The notes: a model not told the origin generated them from the letters alone. Shown: positions 36,814 through 46,031, counted from the first letter of the stretch. The stretch is 64,000 nt of DNA from SVTX01 sp964526505 (GCA_964526505.1 CAZGJC010000002.1:1-64000), one strand, 5' to 3'. Translations and numbers: made by a program.

Positions 36814-36913
36814 TTCAATATTAAGTATACAATTGTCGGATATTAGTGTGCAGTGTTGCTTTTGCATCGATTGCACAGAAAATTTATTCCGATTGAAAGG
36901 AAGAGTTGTAAAT

Positions 36914-37456
36914 ATGAAGCATATTAAAATTATCGCAGTATTTTTGCTCATCAGCATTCTTGCTTGTTCATTTGTGGCTTGTGGCAAATCGGATGATGAT
37001 GCGAATAAAACGGACAAGGTAGAAAAAGACACGACGCCTCCACCCGAAGGAACTCAAACCGAGGGGCTTGTCGAACTCACGGTTTCGTTTGTGATAAATG
37101 ACGGTGCTGGAACCAATATTTACAGTGAAACCAATTATAAGTACAAGGGCTTTGACCCCACTATATTCGGCGTAATAAAACAGTATGTTGAGGTTGATAT
37201 GGGCGGTTCTGTATTGACTTACGATGATGACGATAAAATGATAGAGTATATAGATGAGTACGGTGCGACTGACAGCAGTTATTGGGTTGCTCTCAAAGGT
37301 AAAAAGTTTATAACAGATCAAAGTGAAGAAATCAGCCTTTCACAGATGTTTAAACCTGAGAATAAAACAACCTTGGACATGTATATCATAAAATCTATGT
37401 CTCAGTACAGATTAACGGACGGCGAGACATTTACGGTGGTTCTCGGAGCATTGTGA
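36914..37456 (+). CDS. DUF4430-like lipoprotein
   Basis: Likely surface lipoprotein, 180 residues. Signal peptide MKHIKIIAVFLLISILACSF with a lipobox-like VAC at the Cys near residue 23, then an acidic/Lys linker (KSDDDANKTDKVEKDTTPPP). The mature part (about residues 50-180) resembles DUF4430, a domain found in cobalamin-binding or gel-forming surface proteins: VSFVINDGAGTNIYSE, YWVALKGKKF and a C-terminal ETFTVVLGAL. Start ATG 36914; the longer frame to 36833 has no ribosome site. Strong promoter and terminator, so it is expressed alone. Confidence 0.7.
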   Translation: MKHIKIIAVFLLISILACSFVACGKSDDDANKTDKVEKDTTPPPEGTQTEGLVELTVSFVINDGAGTNIYSETNYKYKGFDPTIFGVIKQYVEVDMGGSVLTYDDDDKMIEYIDEYGATDSSYWVALKGKKFITDQSEEISLSQMFKPENKTTLDMYIIKSMSQYRLTDGETFTVVLGAL

Positions 37457-37493
37457 TGTTTAACCGGCAATCGAATACTCTTACAAATAATAA

Positions 37494-37532
37494 AATATTA
37501 CGGGTGTTATAAAAGGCACTCGTAATATTTTT
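37494..37532 (+). terminator. Intrinsic terminator of the lipoprotein gene
   Basis: About 13-bp stem with one G-T pair (37494-37506 with 37517-37529) and a 10-nt loop, ending in a T run. Confidence 0.75.
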
Positions 37533-37566
37533 AAACTCAAAATCTGAAATAAAATACGGGGATAGT

Positions 37567-38148
37567 ATGTTAATATCAATTACAGGAAGACTTGGAAGTG
37601 GAAAAAGCACCGTGTGCGGTATTATGAAAAGCAAATATGGATTTGAAATATTCAGTACGGGAGCGATTCAAAGAGAATATGCAAGAAATCTCGGTATCTC
37701 TACGCTTGAACTTAATAAACGTATGAAGGAAAATCCGCATCTTGATGATGAGATAGACAATATGGTTACGGAATTATCTCGTCAAAGACAAAATGATATG
37801 CTTATTTTCGATTCGAGGATGGCGTGGCATTTTGCGGAAAATACGTTTAAAATCTTTTTGGATATCGAACCCATGGAAGCGGCAAACAGAGTTTTCTATC
37901 ATAGAAGCAGTTGCGAAGAATGTTACACCGATGTAAACGACGCCTGCGAAAAACTTGTTGAACGCAGTGCGGTTGAAAGAAAGCGATTTATAGAAATTTA
38001 CGGTGTTGATTATTATGACCCTAATAACTATAACCTTATAGTAGATACTACTCATAAGACTCCCGAAGAGGTTGTTTCTGTAATTATGGAATATTACAAA
38101 ATTTATTCTGAAAATCCGGATACATACGGTAGCGTGAAAGAACTGTGA
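37567..38148 (+). CDS. Cytidylate kinase-like P-loop protein
   Basis: 193 residues. P-loop GRLGSGKSTVCGIM at the N-terminus, then FSTGAIQREYARNLGISTLE and DSRMAWHF near residue 80, a pattern like the archaeal-type CMP kinase family (AAA_18/cytidylate kinase). Likely a nucleotide or nucleoside monophosphate kinase; dephospho-CoA kinase-like activity is less likely because coaE is at 16.5 kb. It ends YSENPDTYGSVKEL. Lies between a terminator and the convergent gpmI, so it is monocistronic. Confidence 0.7.
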   Translation: MLISITGRLGSGKSTVCGIMKSKYGFEIFSTGAIQREYARNLGISTLELNKRMKENPHLDDEIDNMVTELSRQRQNDMLIFDSRMAWHFAENTFKIFLDIEPMEAANRVFYHRSSCEECYTDVNDACEKLVERSAVERKRFIEIYGVDYYDPNNYNLIVDTTHKTPEEVVSVIMEYYKIYSENPDTYGSVKEL

Positions 38149-38160
38149 ATAAAATATACT

Positions 38161-38197
38161 AAAATGCGGTGTACGAATCCAACGTACACCGCATTTT
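38161..38197 (+). terminator. Bidirectional terminator between the CMP kinase-like gene and gpmI
   Basis: Perfect 15-bp stem (38161-38175 with 38183-38197), 7-nt loop; A and T runs at the ends serve both convergent genes. Confidence 0.85.
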
Positions 38198-38203
38198 GTA
38201 ATT

Positions 38204-39865
38204 TTAATTTAACGTGATTATGCTTTCGTCCCATTTGTCGGGTGCGTTGTATCCCATAAGGTTTACCATGGTTGCCGCAACATTGGAAAGACCGAACCGA
38301 CCGTCGTCGGATTTGACGTTGTAGTGATTTTTTGCGTCGGTGTTGTCGTATATTATACAAGGAACACGGTTTAGCGTGTGACTTGTTTTTGCTTTCATCT
38401 TGCCGTCTTTTCCAACTTTGGGGAGTTGTGTTTTCTTGTCCATTTCAAACATTTCGTCTGCATTTCCGTGGTCGGCTGTAATAACCGCAACTCCACCGAG
38501 ACTGTCTATTACGGGTAAAATTCTGCCGAGTTGGATGTCAAGTGCTTCCATAGAGCAACGAGTTGCCACAAGAGATCCGGTGTGACCTACCATGTCACCG
38601 TTGGGGAAATTTACACGCAAATACGTGTATTTCCCGGATTTGAGTGCTTCGATAAGTTTGTCTGTTATTTCGGCACATTTCATCCATGGTCTTTGTTCAA
38701 AAGGAACAACGTCTGACGGAACTTCAACGTACGTTTCGAGTTCTTCCGAGAATTTCCCCGATTTGTTACCGTTCCAGAAGTACGTAACGTGTCCGTATTT
38801 TTGAGTTTCGGATATTGCATATTGCGATACGCCTGTTCCGGCGAGATATTCGCCCATGGTTTCCGTGATTTCCGGAGGAGATACGAGATATTTGCGGGGG
38901 ATGTGGAGGTCGCCGTCGTATTCAAGCATACCGGCAAATACAACGTGTGGAACTCTTATTCTGTCAAATTTATCAAATTGACCTTCGGGTGCATCGAATG
39001 TTTTGGAGATTTCAATCGAACGGTCTCCTCTGAAATTGAAAAATATCACGCTGTCTCCATCTTCTATTGTTCCCACAGGCTTTCCGTCTTCGGCGATAAC
39101 GAAAGGAGGGAGGTCTTGGTCTATTACATGGTATTCGTCTCTATACGTTCGTACCGCTTGTGCTGCATTTTCAAATTGTCTGCCTTCACCAAGCACGTGA
39201 GTTTTCCATCCCAGTTCAACCATTGCCCAATTTGCTTCGTACCTATCCATAGTTATCTTCATTCTTCCGCCGCCACTTGCTATTTTTATTGAACAGTTTT
39301 CATCGGAAAGAGAAGAAATGTAATCTTCAAAAGGATTTATATAGTCAAGGGCAGATGTCTCTCCAACATCTCTGCCGTCAATCAATATATGAATTCTTAT
39401 ATTGTGTATTCCTTCGGATTTTGCACGTACTATCATGGATTTGAGGTGGTCTATATGTGAATGAACGTTTCCGTCAGAGAAGAGACCCAAAAAGTGCAAT
39501 GTGGAATTGTTGTTTTTAACATTGCCGATTATTTCTTTCCACGTTTCCGATGTGAACATTTTTTCGGTTTCGATGGATTGAGTCACGAGTTTTGCACCTT
39601 GTGCGAAAACCTGACCCGCACCTAAGGCGTTATGTCCCACTTCGGAGTTGCCCATGTCGTCGTCGGAGGGAAGACCTACTGCGGTTCCGTGTGCTTTAAG
39701 TTTAACCATAGGGTATTCTTTCATTATTCTGTCAAGGTTTGGAGTATACGCCTGTGCAACTGCGTTTGAAACCGTATCGGGAGCAAGTCCTACGCCGTCC
39801 ATAACAATTGTGACGACAGGACCGTTAACACCCTTAAAAGATGATTTTTCAAGTGTAAGTGCCAT
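38204..39865 (-). CDS. gpmI: 2,3-bisphosphoglycerate-independent phosphoglycerate mutase
   Basis: Interconverts 3- and 2-phosphoglycerate in glycolysis with Mn2+. 553 residues, longer than the usual ~510; the extra length is spread through the C-terminal half. N-terminal metal site VVTIVMDGVGLAPD, nucleophile Ser in DDDMGNSEVGHNALG near residue 75, substrate-loop IDGRDVGETSA, and the C-terminal metal motif VITADHGNADEMFE near 470. ATG 39865 has AAAGGA upstream. Own promoter and shared terminator. Confidence 0.93.
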   Translation of the reverse strand: MALTLEKSSFKGVNGPVVTIVMDGVGLAPDTVSNAVAQAYTPNLDRIMKEYPMVKLKAHGTAVGLPSDDDMGNSEVGHNALGAGQVFAQGAKLVTQSIETEKMFTSETWKEIIGNVKNNNSTLHFLGLFSDGNVHSHIDHLKSMIVRAKSEGIHNIRIHILIDGRDVGETSALDYINPFEDYISSLSDENCSIKIASGGGRMKITMDRYEANWAMVELGWKTHVLGEGRQFENAAQAVRTYRDEYHVIDQDLPPFVIAEDGKPVGTIEDGDSVIFFNFRGDRSIEISKTFDAPEGQFDKFDRIRVPHVVFAGMLEYDGDLHIPRKYLVSPPEITETMGEYLAGTGVSQYAISETQKYGHVTYFWNGNKSGKFSEELETYVEVPSDVVPFEQRPWMKCAEITDKLIEALKSGKYTYLRVNFPNGDMVGHTGSLVATRCSMEALDIQLGRILPVIDSLGGVAVITADHGNADEMFEMDKKTQLPKVGKDGKMKAKTSHTLNRVPCIIYDNTDAKNHYNVKSDDGRFGLSNVAATMVNLMGYNAPDKWDESIITLN

Positions 39866-39907
39866 AAATATTATGTCCTTTCGGTTAAATAAATTTATAT
39901 CTATATG

Positions 39908-39936
39908 AGTATAACCCCAATTTACCTTTTTTTCAA
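39908..39936 (-). promoter_or_regulatory. Sigma-A promoter of gpmI
   Basis: TTGAAA (39931-39936), 17-bp spacer, TATACT (39908-39913) on the minus strand. Confidence 0.65.
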
Positions 39937-39993
39937 GTGTAAAATGAAAAAATTTACAAATATTATGGCTTTTATGTAAAATTTTATTTCCTA

Positions 39994-40022
39994 TTGCTTT
40001 TTGGACTTAAAAGGTGTATAAT
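39994..40022 (+). promoter_or_regulatory. Sigma-A promoter of the Mrp ATPase gene
   Basis: TTGCTT (39994-39999), 17-bp spacer, TATAAT (40017-40022), 45 nt before the start. Confidence 0.7.
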
Positions 40023-40066
40023 TATAATATTATATGCAATAAATTATTTTTGATAGGAGATAAAAA

Positions 40067-40900
40067 ATGTCAGAATGTACTCACAATTGTGCAACTTGTG
40101 CCAATTCTGGTAATTGCTCTTCGCAAATTGTTCGTGATGAGGCAAATCCCAAAAGTTCCGTGGGGCATATTATAGCGGTTGTAAGTGGTAAGGGTGGAGT
40201 AGGTAAATCACTCGTTACGTCGATGCTTGCCGTAAATATGAGTCGCCTTGGTTATCGTGTAGGAATACTGGATGCGGATATTACGGGTCCGTCAATCCCG
40301 AAAGCGTTCGGACTTCACGATCCCGTAGAAGGAGACAGAGAAGGCTCGATGATTCCACCTCAAACAACAACGGGTATACAGATGATGTCCGTAAATCTTA
40401 TGCTTGATGATGAAACCAAACCTGTGGTTTGGCGTGGTTCGCTCATATCAACTACCGTACGTCAATTTTGGAAAGACACAATATGGGACGGAATTGACTA
40501 TTTATTTATAGATTGTCCTCCCGGAACGGGAGACGTTCCGCTTACGGTATTCCAATATATTCCGATTGACGGTGTGGTTATTGTTTCATCTCCCCAAGAA
40601 CTTGTGTCTATGATCGTAAAAAAAGCGGCCAATATGGCGGATATGATGGACGTTCCGGTTTTGGGACTTGTTGAAAATATGAGTTACGTAAAGTGTCCCG
40701 ACTGCGGAAAAGAATTGAAGATATTCGGCGAATCGCATATCGAAGAAATCGCAAAGGAATTCGGATACGACTTGCTGGCAAAAATGCCGATAGATACAGA
40801 ACTTGCTTCCTATGTGGATAAGGGATGGATTGAACTTACAAAGGCGGAATACCTAAAAGACGCCACTGAAAAAATAGTTGAAAAATGCAATAAACAATAA
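40067..40900 (+). CDS. Mrp/NBP35 family iron-sulfur carrier ATPase
   Basis: P-loop ATPase thought to carry and deliver Fe-S clusters. 277 residues. Short Cys-rich N-terminus (ECTHNCATCANSGNC), deviant Walker A SGKGGVGKSLVTS near residue 38, DADITGPSIPKAFG, a Walker B-like IDCPPGTGDVP, and the cluster-binding CxxC in YVKCPDCGKEL near 215. Strong AGGAG ribosome site at ATG 40067. Own promoter and terminator. Confidence 0.92.
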   Translation: MSECTHNCATCANSGNCSSQIVRDEANPKSSVGHIIAVVSGKGGVGKSLVTSMLAVNMSRLGYRVGILDADITGPSIPKAFGLHDPVEGDREGSMIPPQTTTGIQMMSVNLMLDDETKPVVWRGSLISTTVRQFWKDTIWDGIDYLFIDCPPGTGDVPLTVFQYIPIDGVVIVSSPQELVSMIVKKAANMADMMDVPVLGLVENMSYVKCPDCGKELKIFGESHIEEIAKEFGYDLLAKMPIDTELASYVDKGWIELTKAEYLKDATEKIVEKCNKQ

Positions 40901-40914
40901 CATCAAAGAAAGTA

Positions 40915-40945
40915 GGACTCCGAGGGAAATATCGGAGTTTTACTT
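40915..40945 (+). terminator. Intrinsic terminator of the Mrp gene
   Basis: 7-bp stem (40917-40923 with 40932-40938), 8-nt loop, followed by TTTAC and more T-rich sequence. Confidence 0.6.
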
Positions 40946-40966
40946 GTTTTGAGATAATATGAGGTT

Positions 40967-41605
40967 ATGAAATTCATAATAAAAATCAAAGACAAACCGG
41001 TATTCAAACTTGTTTCGGCGTTCTCGTTTGCTATTATACTGCTTTTGCTTGCCGTTATTATAGTAAATTTTGCGGTTGTGGATTCAACCGAAGATAATAT
41101 TTATTCTCACGACGCAATTCCCACAATGGCAAGCCGGGGCGATAAATATGACTATATACTTGTTTTCGGTTGCGGAGTTAAGGGGGACGGCAGTCTCACT
41201 GACATGTTAAGAGATAGGGTCAAAGTGGGAGCGGAACTGTATTTTTCGGGAATTTCGGATAAGATAATTATGTCGGGGGACCGCTCCGGTGAAAGTTACG
41301 ATGAACCTATTGCTATGAAAAAATATGCCGTGGAACTCGGCGTTCCGCAAGAAAATATAATTTGCGATTATGAGGGGTACTCCACGCATGAATCTGTTGA
41401 CAGATTTGAGGAACTGTACGGCGAGTCAAGTGTTATTTTGGTTTCGCAGAAATATCATTTGAACAGGGCGTTATATATAGCACACGAACAGGGAGTTTAT
41501 AAATCCGTTGCCGTAGAAGCGGATCTTGATACTTATCGCAAGCAAAAGATATATGAGATAAGGGAAATTCTTGCCAGATTTAAAGACGTTATTTTTTTGA
41601 ATTGA
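40967..41605 (+). CDS. SanA/YdcF-type DUF218 membrane protein
   Basis: 212 residues: one N-terminal membrane segment (about 17-37) and a DUF218 domain. Motifs: YILVFGCGVKGDGSLTDMLRDR near residue 60, IIMSGDRSGESYDEPIAM near 100, and LVSQKYHLNRALYIA near 155. In E. coli SanA affects vancomycin tolerance and the envelope barrier; ElyC acts on lipid carriers. The role in this organism is unknown. Follows the Mrp gene terminator, with no close promoter seen. Confidence 0.85.
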   Translation: MKFIIKIKDKPVFKLVSAFSFAIILLLLAVIIVNFAVVDSTEDNIYSHDAIPTMASRGDKYDYILVFGCGVKGDGSLTDMLRDRVKVGAELYFSGISDKIIMSGDRSGESYDEPIAMKKYAVELGVPQENIICDYEGYSTHESVDRFEELYGESSVILVSQKYHLNRALYIAHEQGVYKSVAVEADLDTYRKQKIYEIREILARFKDVIFLN

Positions 41606-41617
41606 ATAACTAAACTA

Positions 41618-41666
41618 TACCGCTTGTAGCGTGCCTAAATGCCACGAATTACAAGCGGTTGATTTT
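41618..41666 (+). terminator. Bidirectional hairpin between the SanA-like gene and dpaB
   Basis: 10-bp stem (41619-41628 with 41650-41659) enclosing a smaller CGTG/CACG stem; a T run follows on the plus strand. It separates two convergent genes. Confidence 0.65.
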
Positions 41667-42226
41667 TATATAAATATTTTGCGTACTTGATGACCCGAAA
41701 CAGCCTTTTTTACGGTCTCTTCCACACGGCTGAAATCCGCAACGAGCGAATGAGGTTTTTTCTCCGGATCGTCTTGAATCATCGGAACGAAATAGACATT
41801 CTTCCGTATCAACATTTTTGATATGTTTGCAAGATTTGCCGACATTGCGTCATTTGATGCCAGTGCAATTATAAGCGGTTTGTCGCTCCGAAGGTGTGCT
41901 TTCGCAGCCATACATACGGGGGTATCGGTAATTCCGTTTGCAATTTTTGCAAGAGTATTTCCCGTACAAGGACATATTATAAGAATATCCAGCGGTGTTT
42001 GAGGACCGAGTGGCTCGGCGTCGCAGATGTTATTGATTATTGTATGACAACATATGGAACGTATTTCTTCTCGCCAATGTTCGGCACTTCCGAATCTTGT
42101 GTCGGTATTATACGCATTATAACTCATAATAGGAACGATGTCCTTATATGTATTCTTTATGTTTTTAAGTGTGTCGCACATTTTTTCAAAATTGCAGAAT
42201 GATCCGCATACGGCAAACCCAATCAT
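41666..42226 (-). CDS. dpaB: Dipicolinate synthase subunit B
   Basis: With DpaA, makes dipicolinic acid from dihydrodipicolinate in the mother cell; DPA is packed into the spore core. 186 residues, flavoprotein-like fold: MIGFAVCGSFCNFEKM at the N-terminus, the MSYNA/RFG segment near residue 35, DILIICPCTGNTLAKIANG near 80 and VPMIQDDPEKKPHSLVAD near 150. Overlaps dpaA by 4 nt (ATGA). The pair is not followed by asd or dapA, as in Bacillus. Confidence 0.92.
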   Translation of the reverse strand: MIGFAVCGSFCNFEKMCDTLKNIKNTYKDIVPIMSYNAYNTDTRFGSAEHWREEIRSICCHTIINNICDAEPLGPQTPLDILIICPCTGNTLAKIANGITDTPVCMAAKAHLRSDKPLIIALASNDAMSANLANISKMLIRKNVYFVPMIQDDPEKKPHSLVADFSRVEETVKKAVSGHQVRKIFI

Positions 42227-43128
42227 ATAAATATTCCCCTTTCTTTCATACTATCATATATACTGTCTAAAATGTAGCCCCCGGAACTTTCGGGGAAACA
42301 CCTGCCGGGTAGGGAAGGAGCGAAAATGACTTTCATGCCGATATTTCTTGCCACCGTCAAATCTATGCCTCCGGGACAAGACGCAAGTTCAATATACGTT
42401 CCGCTATCGGCTTTTCCAATGATACTGCTGTTGAATATAAGTGCGGGTACGGTATTGAAAATCAAGTCGCTTTTCTCTACTTCATAACGTAGGGCGTCAC
42501 TGCTATCAGGGCATCCTATTTTGACGGATTTGAATCCCAATTCGCTTATCTTTGAAATTGCGTCATCACTTCTCGCCACTATTGTAATACTTGCACCAAA
42601 TGATTTTAGCAGATTTATAAGATGCTGTGATATTCTTCCGAATCCGCACACGAGTATATGACTGTCTTTGAGGGTGATATCGGAATTTTCCATAGCAATC
42701 ATAATCGCTCCCTCTGCCGTGGCTTGTGCATTTTTTAGGAGAAACTCTTTGTCTGACGAGTAATCTATAAGCGATACATTTTGATCTATTGCCGAATTTG
42801 CAATGGATTGATTTACATTTCCTGCAAGAACGAATTTTACTCCGTGATTTTTCGCACATTTAAAAACGTCATCAATACACACATTATTATTTGTGTGGAG
42901 TGAGAAAATATTTATATTGTCACGAGATATCGGGTGGGGTAAAATTAAAAATTCTCCCGATTCTATCGCTTTTTCCAATGTTGAGCAAACGGTTATACCG
43001 TATGAAGATAGATCCTCGCTGAGCATATAAGCAAAAACAGTGTGTCCTCTGGATACTAAACGTTTTGCAATGACAGCCATTCTTTTGTCACCGCCAATGA
43101 CGGTAAATCTATATTTGATATATTTCAT
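42223..43128 (-). CDS. dpaA: Dipicolinate synthase subunit A
   Basis: NAD(P)-binding subunit of dipicolinate synthase. 301 residues. N-terminal DpaA domain (RFTVIGGDKRMAVIAKRL), then a Rossmann fold with ILVCGFGRISQHLINLLKSFG near residue 155 and NTVPALIFNSSII near 215. ATG 43128 has GGAGG upstream. A mother-cell-type promoter candidate lies 37 nt upstream. Confidence 0.92.
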   Translation of the reverse strand: MKYIKYRFTVIGGDKRMAVIAKRLVSRGHTVFAYMLSEDLSSYGITVCSTLEKAIESGEFLILPHPISRDNINIFSLHTNNNVCIDDVFKCAKNHGVKFVLAGNVNQSIANSAIDQNVSLIDYSSDKEFLLKNAQATAEGAIMIAMENSDITLKDSHILVCGFGRISQHLINLLKSFGASITIVARSDDAISKISELGFKSVKIGCPDSSDALRYEVEKSDLIFNTVPALIFNSSIIGKADSGTYIELASCPGGIDLTVARNIGMKVIFAPSLPGRCFPESSGGYILDSIYDSMKERGIFI

Positions 43129-43164
43129 AAGTGCCTCCGAACCAGAGAAAAAACTCTCACTGCC

Positions 43165-43192
43165 ATTTTATGCCGGTTTGTCGATAAATGTC
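43165..43192 (-). promoter_or_regulatory. Candidate mother-cell sporulation promoter of dpaAB
   Basis: On the minus strand GACA (43189-43192), 16-bp gap, CATAAAAT (43165-43172). This resembles sigma-K/sigma-E elements (AC-type -35, CATA-type -10), and dpaAB is mother-cell-specific in Bacillus. Short motifs can occur by chance. Confidence 0.35.
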
Positions 43193-43322
43193 ATCTGTCG
43201 AAATATAAAATATTCGCAAAAGAATAGCTATGTTAACAGAAAATTCATACAAAAAAATGACTCTTATGTTATAATTATCATAACTGAAAAAATGCAGAAT
43301 ATTTGTTTTTACGGAGGCAATT

Positions 43323-44795
43323 ATGGCAGAATTAAAAATGCTTGCTATCGACCTTGGTGCGTCGAGTGGCAGAGGTATCGTTGGCTCATTTGACGGCGAA
43401 AAACTTACACTCAGAGAAAATCATCGTTTTTCAAATGATCCTGTTTTTGTAAACGGCAGATTTACGTGGGACATTCTCAGAATATTTTTCGAGATTAAAA
43501 ATTCAATAACCAAAACGGTTATCGAAGGAGACAACGTAACATCTATGGGTATTGATACCTGGGGCGTTGACTATGCGTTACTCGACAAAAACGGTAGAAT
43601 GATGGCTAACCCGACTCATTACCGTGACACGAGAACGGCTAATATCACTGATTACGTAAAACAGTTTGTTTCTCCTGAGGAAATTTATAAAATCACCGGT
43701 ATTCAAGCGTGCGATTTTAATACTTTAAACCAGCTTGCGGCAGACAAGCGTGACGACAGTGAAATGATTGACAGAGCGGATAAGATGTTGTTTATCCCCG
43801 ACCTTTTGAACTATTTCCTTACCGGAAAAATGGCAACCGAGTATACAATTGCATCTACCGGTATGATACTCGATGCGGCAAAGAGAGAATTTGCTTACAG
43901 CCTTACAGATGCCATCGGTGTCAAGAGATCGCTTTTCGCACCTCTTGTTCAGCCGGGTAACTGTCTTGGTGGTCTTCTTCCTCAAATTAACGATGAAGTC
44001 GGAAAGAACAATATAAAGGTTGTAAACGTTGCTTCTCATGATACGGCAAGTGCTGTAATATCTGTTCCGGCATCCAATGACGACTTTATCTACATATCCA
44101 GCGGTACGTGGTCGCTTATGGGCGGAGAACTTAACGGTCCTCTTATAAATGATGCTACAAGACTTGCCAACTTCACTAATGAAGGCGGTGCATTGAATAC
44201 GATAAGATTCCTTAAAAACATTATGGGCCTTTGGATTATTCAAGAGTCGAGAAGACAATGGAAACGTGAAGGAAAAGATTACAGTTTTGCTCAGATGGAA
44301 GCGTGGGCAAAGGAAGCAACTCCTTTCAGATCGCTTATAAATCCCGATTATTACACGTTTGGAACACCCGGAAATATGCCAGAGAAAATTCGTGACTACT
44401 GCCGTATGACCGGTCAGCCGGTTCCCGAAACGGTAGGTGAAGTTGTTCGTTGTATTTACGAATCCCTTGCACTCAAATACAGATATACCGTTGATACAAT
44501 CGAAAAACTTAACGGTAAGAAGACGAAGATGATAAACGTAGTCGGTGGCGGAACCAAAGATAAGTTCCTCTCACAAATGACCGCCGATGCTTGTGCTATC
44601 CCTGTTTGTGCAGGTCCCGAGGAAGCAACGTCCATCGGTAACCTTATGATGCAGGCAATTGCCGCAGGTGAGGTTAAAGACCTTTCCGAAGCACGTGAAA
44701 TCGTAAGAAATTCGTTTGAACTTAAACATTATGAACCCACCTCTGATAGAGGTGCATGGGATGAGGCTTACGGAAGATTTTGCAGTCTTAATTGA
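43323..44795 (+). CDS. rhaB: Rhamnulokinase
   Basis: FGGY kinase that phosphorylates L-rhamnulose with ATP. 490 residues. N-terminal phosphate loop MLAIDLGASSGRGIVGSFDG, then TSMGIDTWGVDYALLDKNG near residue 75, the substrate region HYRDTRT, GTWSLMGGELNGP near 260, and the C-terminal NVVGGGTKDKFLSQMTADA. A strong GGAGG precedes ATG 43323. No other rhamnose genes (rhaA, rhaD, rhaM, transporter) are near, so it may act with genes elsewhere or on another deoxyketose such as fuculose. Confidence 0.87.
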   Translation: MAELKMLAIDLGASSGRGIVGSFDGEKLTLRENHRFSNDPVFVNGRFTWDILRIFFEIKNSITKTVIEGDNVTSMGIDTWGVDYALLDKNGRMMANPTHYRDTRTANITDYVKQFVSPEEIYKITGIQACDFNTLNQLAADKRDDSEMIDRADKMLFIPDLLNYFLTGKMATEYTIASTGMILDAAKREFAYSLTDAIGVKRSLFAPLVQPGNCLGGLLPQINDEVGKNNIKVVNVASHDTASAVISVPASNDDFIYISSGTWSLMGGELNGPLINDATRLANFTNEGGALNTIRFLKNIMGLWIIQESRRQWKREGKDYSFAQMEAWAKEATPFRSLINPDYYTFGTPGNMPEKIRDYCRMTGQPVPETVGEVVRCIYESLALKYRYTVDTIEKLNGKKTKMINVVGGGTKDKFLSQMTADACAIPVCAGPEEATSIGNLMMQAIAAGEVKDLSEAREIVRNSFELKHYEPTSDRGAWDEAYGRFCSLN

Positions 44796-44838
44796 TGATT
44801 TACATTGATAGAGGCGTAATTTTAATTTCCAATAAAGC

Positions 44839-44863
44839 GGTGTGCGGTTTTACTCCGCACACC
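44839..44863 (+). other. Strong hairpin after rhaB, without a T run
   Basis: Perfect 9-bp GC-rich stem (44839-44847 with 44855-44863) and a 7-nt loop between rhaB and the PRPP synthetase-like gene. Neither side has a clear T run, so it may act in mRNA stability or be a weak terminator. Confidence 0.5.
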
Positions 44864-44899
44864 TTCCCATAAACACAATAACAATATCGGAGGAGCAAA

Positions 44900-46027
44900 A
44901 TGAAGGAAGCACAAATTGCAGAACTCAGTGTCATAGGAATGAGGGGCAGTGAGGCGTTCGTAGAACAAGTTGATAATTATCTTAAAGATTGGCGTAGACA
45001 TAACAGTGAGGATACATATCTTACGGAAGTTATTTGTCCGAGATTCGGTACCGGCGAGGGTAAAGCGGTTATTCATCAATCAATGAGAGGGCAAGACGTA
45101 TATATATTCTGTGATACGTTTAATTTCGGCGTAAAATATCGCATGCACGGTATGGAAGTTCCGATGAGTCCCGATGACCATTATGCCGACCTTAAACGAA
45201 TCATAGCGGCAATTGCAGGTAAGGCACGCAGAATAACGGTTATTATGCCTATGCTATATGAGGGTAGACAGCACAAACGAAGTGCAAGAGAGTCTCTTGA
45301 CTGTGCAATTATGCTTCAAGAACTTGTATCAATGGGCGTTTCGAATATCATAACTTTCGATGCTCATGACGCACGAATTTCAAATGCTATTCCTCTTTCG
45401 GGTTTTGATAACGTAAGACCGTCATATCAAATGATCAAAGCACTTATCAAAGCGGTTCCGGATATTGTTATTAACAAAGAAAATCTTATTATGATTTCGC
45501 CTGATGAGGGTGCTATGTCCAGGTGTATGTACTATTCATCTGTACTTGGTGTCGACATCGGGATGTTCTACAAGAGACGTAACTATTCTGTTGTCATAAA
45601 CGGAAAGAATCCGATAGAGGCACATGAGTATCTCGGTCAGGATTTGACAAACAAAGACGTTGTCATTGTTGACGATATGATATCTTCCGGGGAGTCATTG
45701 CTTGACGTTTGTTCTCAACTCAAAAACAGAGGTGCAAAAAGAATTTTTGCATTTGCAACTTTCGGTCTTTTCACAGATGGTTTTGAAAAGTTTGATAAAG
45801 CATATGCCGATGGAACAATATCTAAGATATTTACAACGAATCTTATTTATCGTCGTCCCGGATTGCTTGAAAAAGAGTGGCATGTTGATGTTAATATGTG
45901 TAAATATGTTTCATATATAATTGATACACTTAACCATGATGCTACAATCAGCGGATTGCTCGATCCTGCAAAGAAAATAACATCTATTGTTGCAAAACAC
46001 AAAAATGAGATGGAAAATTTAAAATGA
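44900..46027 (+). CDS. Ribose-phosphate pyrophosphokinase-like protein
   Basis: Related to PRPP synthetase, which makes 5-phosphoribosyl diphosphate from ribose-5-P and ATP. 375 residues, longer than the usual ~315. Binding-loop motif VVIVDDMISSGESLLDV near residue 255 is clear, HDARISNAIPLSGFDN near 158 matches the catalytic region, and KRRNYSV near 230 lies where the flexible loop should be. The N-terminus (MKEAQIAELSVIGMRGSE) and C-terminus (a helical tail) differ from classical Prs. It may be a clostridial variant or second copy; the classic prs gene was not found in this window. Confidence 0.75.
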   Translation: MKEAQIAELSVIGMRGSEAFVEQVDNYLKDWRRHNSEDTYLTEVICPRFGTGEGKAVIHQSMRGQDVYIFCDTFNFGVKYRMHGMEVPMSPDDHYADLKRIIAAIAGKARRITVIMPMLYEGRQHKRSARESLDCAIMLQELVSMGVSNIITFDAHDARISNAIPLSGFDNVRPSYQMIKALIKAVPDIVINKENLIMISPDEGAMSRCMYYSSVLGVDIGMFYKRRNYSVVINGKNPIEAHEYLGQDLTNKDVVIVDDMISSGESLLDVCSQLKNRGAKRIFAFATFGLFTDGFEKFDKAYADGTISKIFTTNLIYRRPGLLEKEWHVDVNMCKYVSYIIDTLNHDATISGLLDPAKKITSIVAKHKNEMENLK

Positions 46028-46031
46028 GCAG

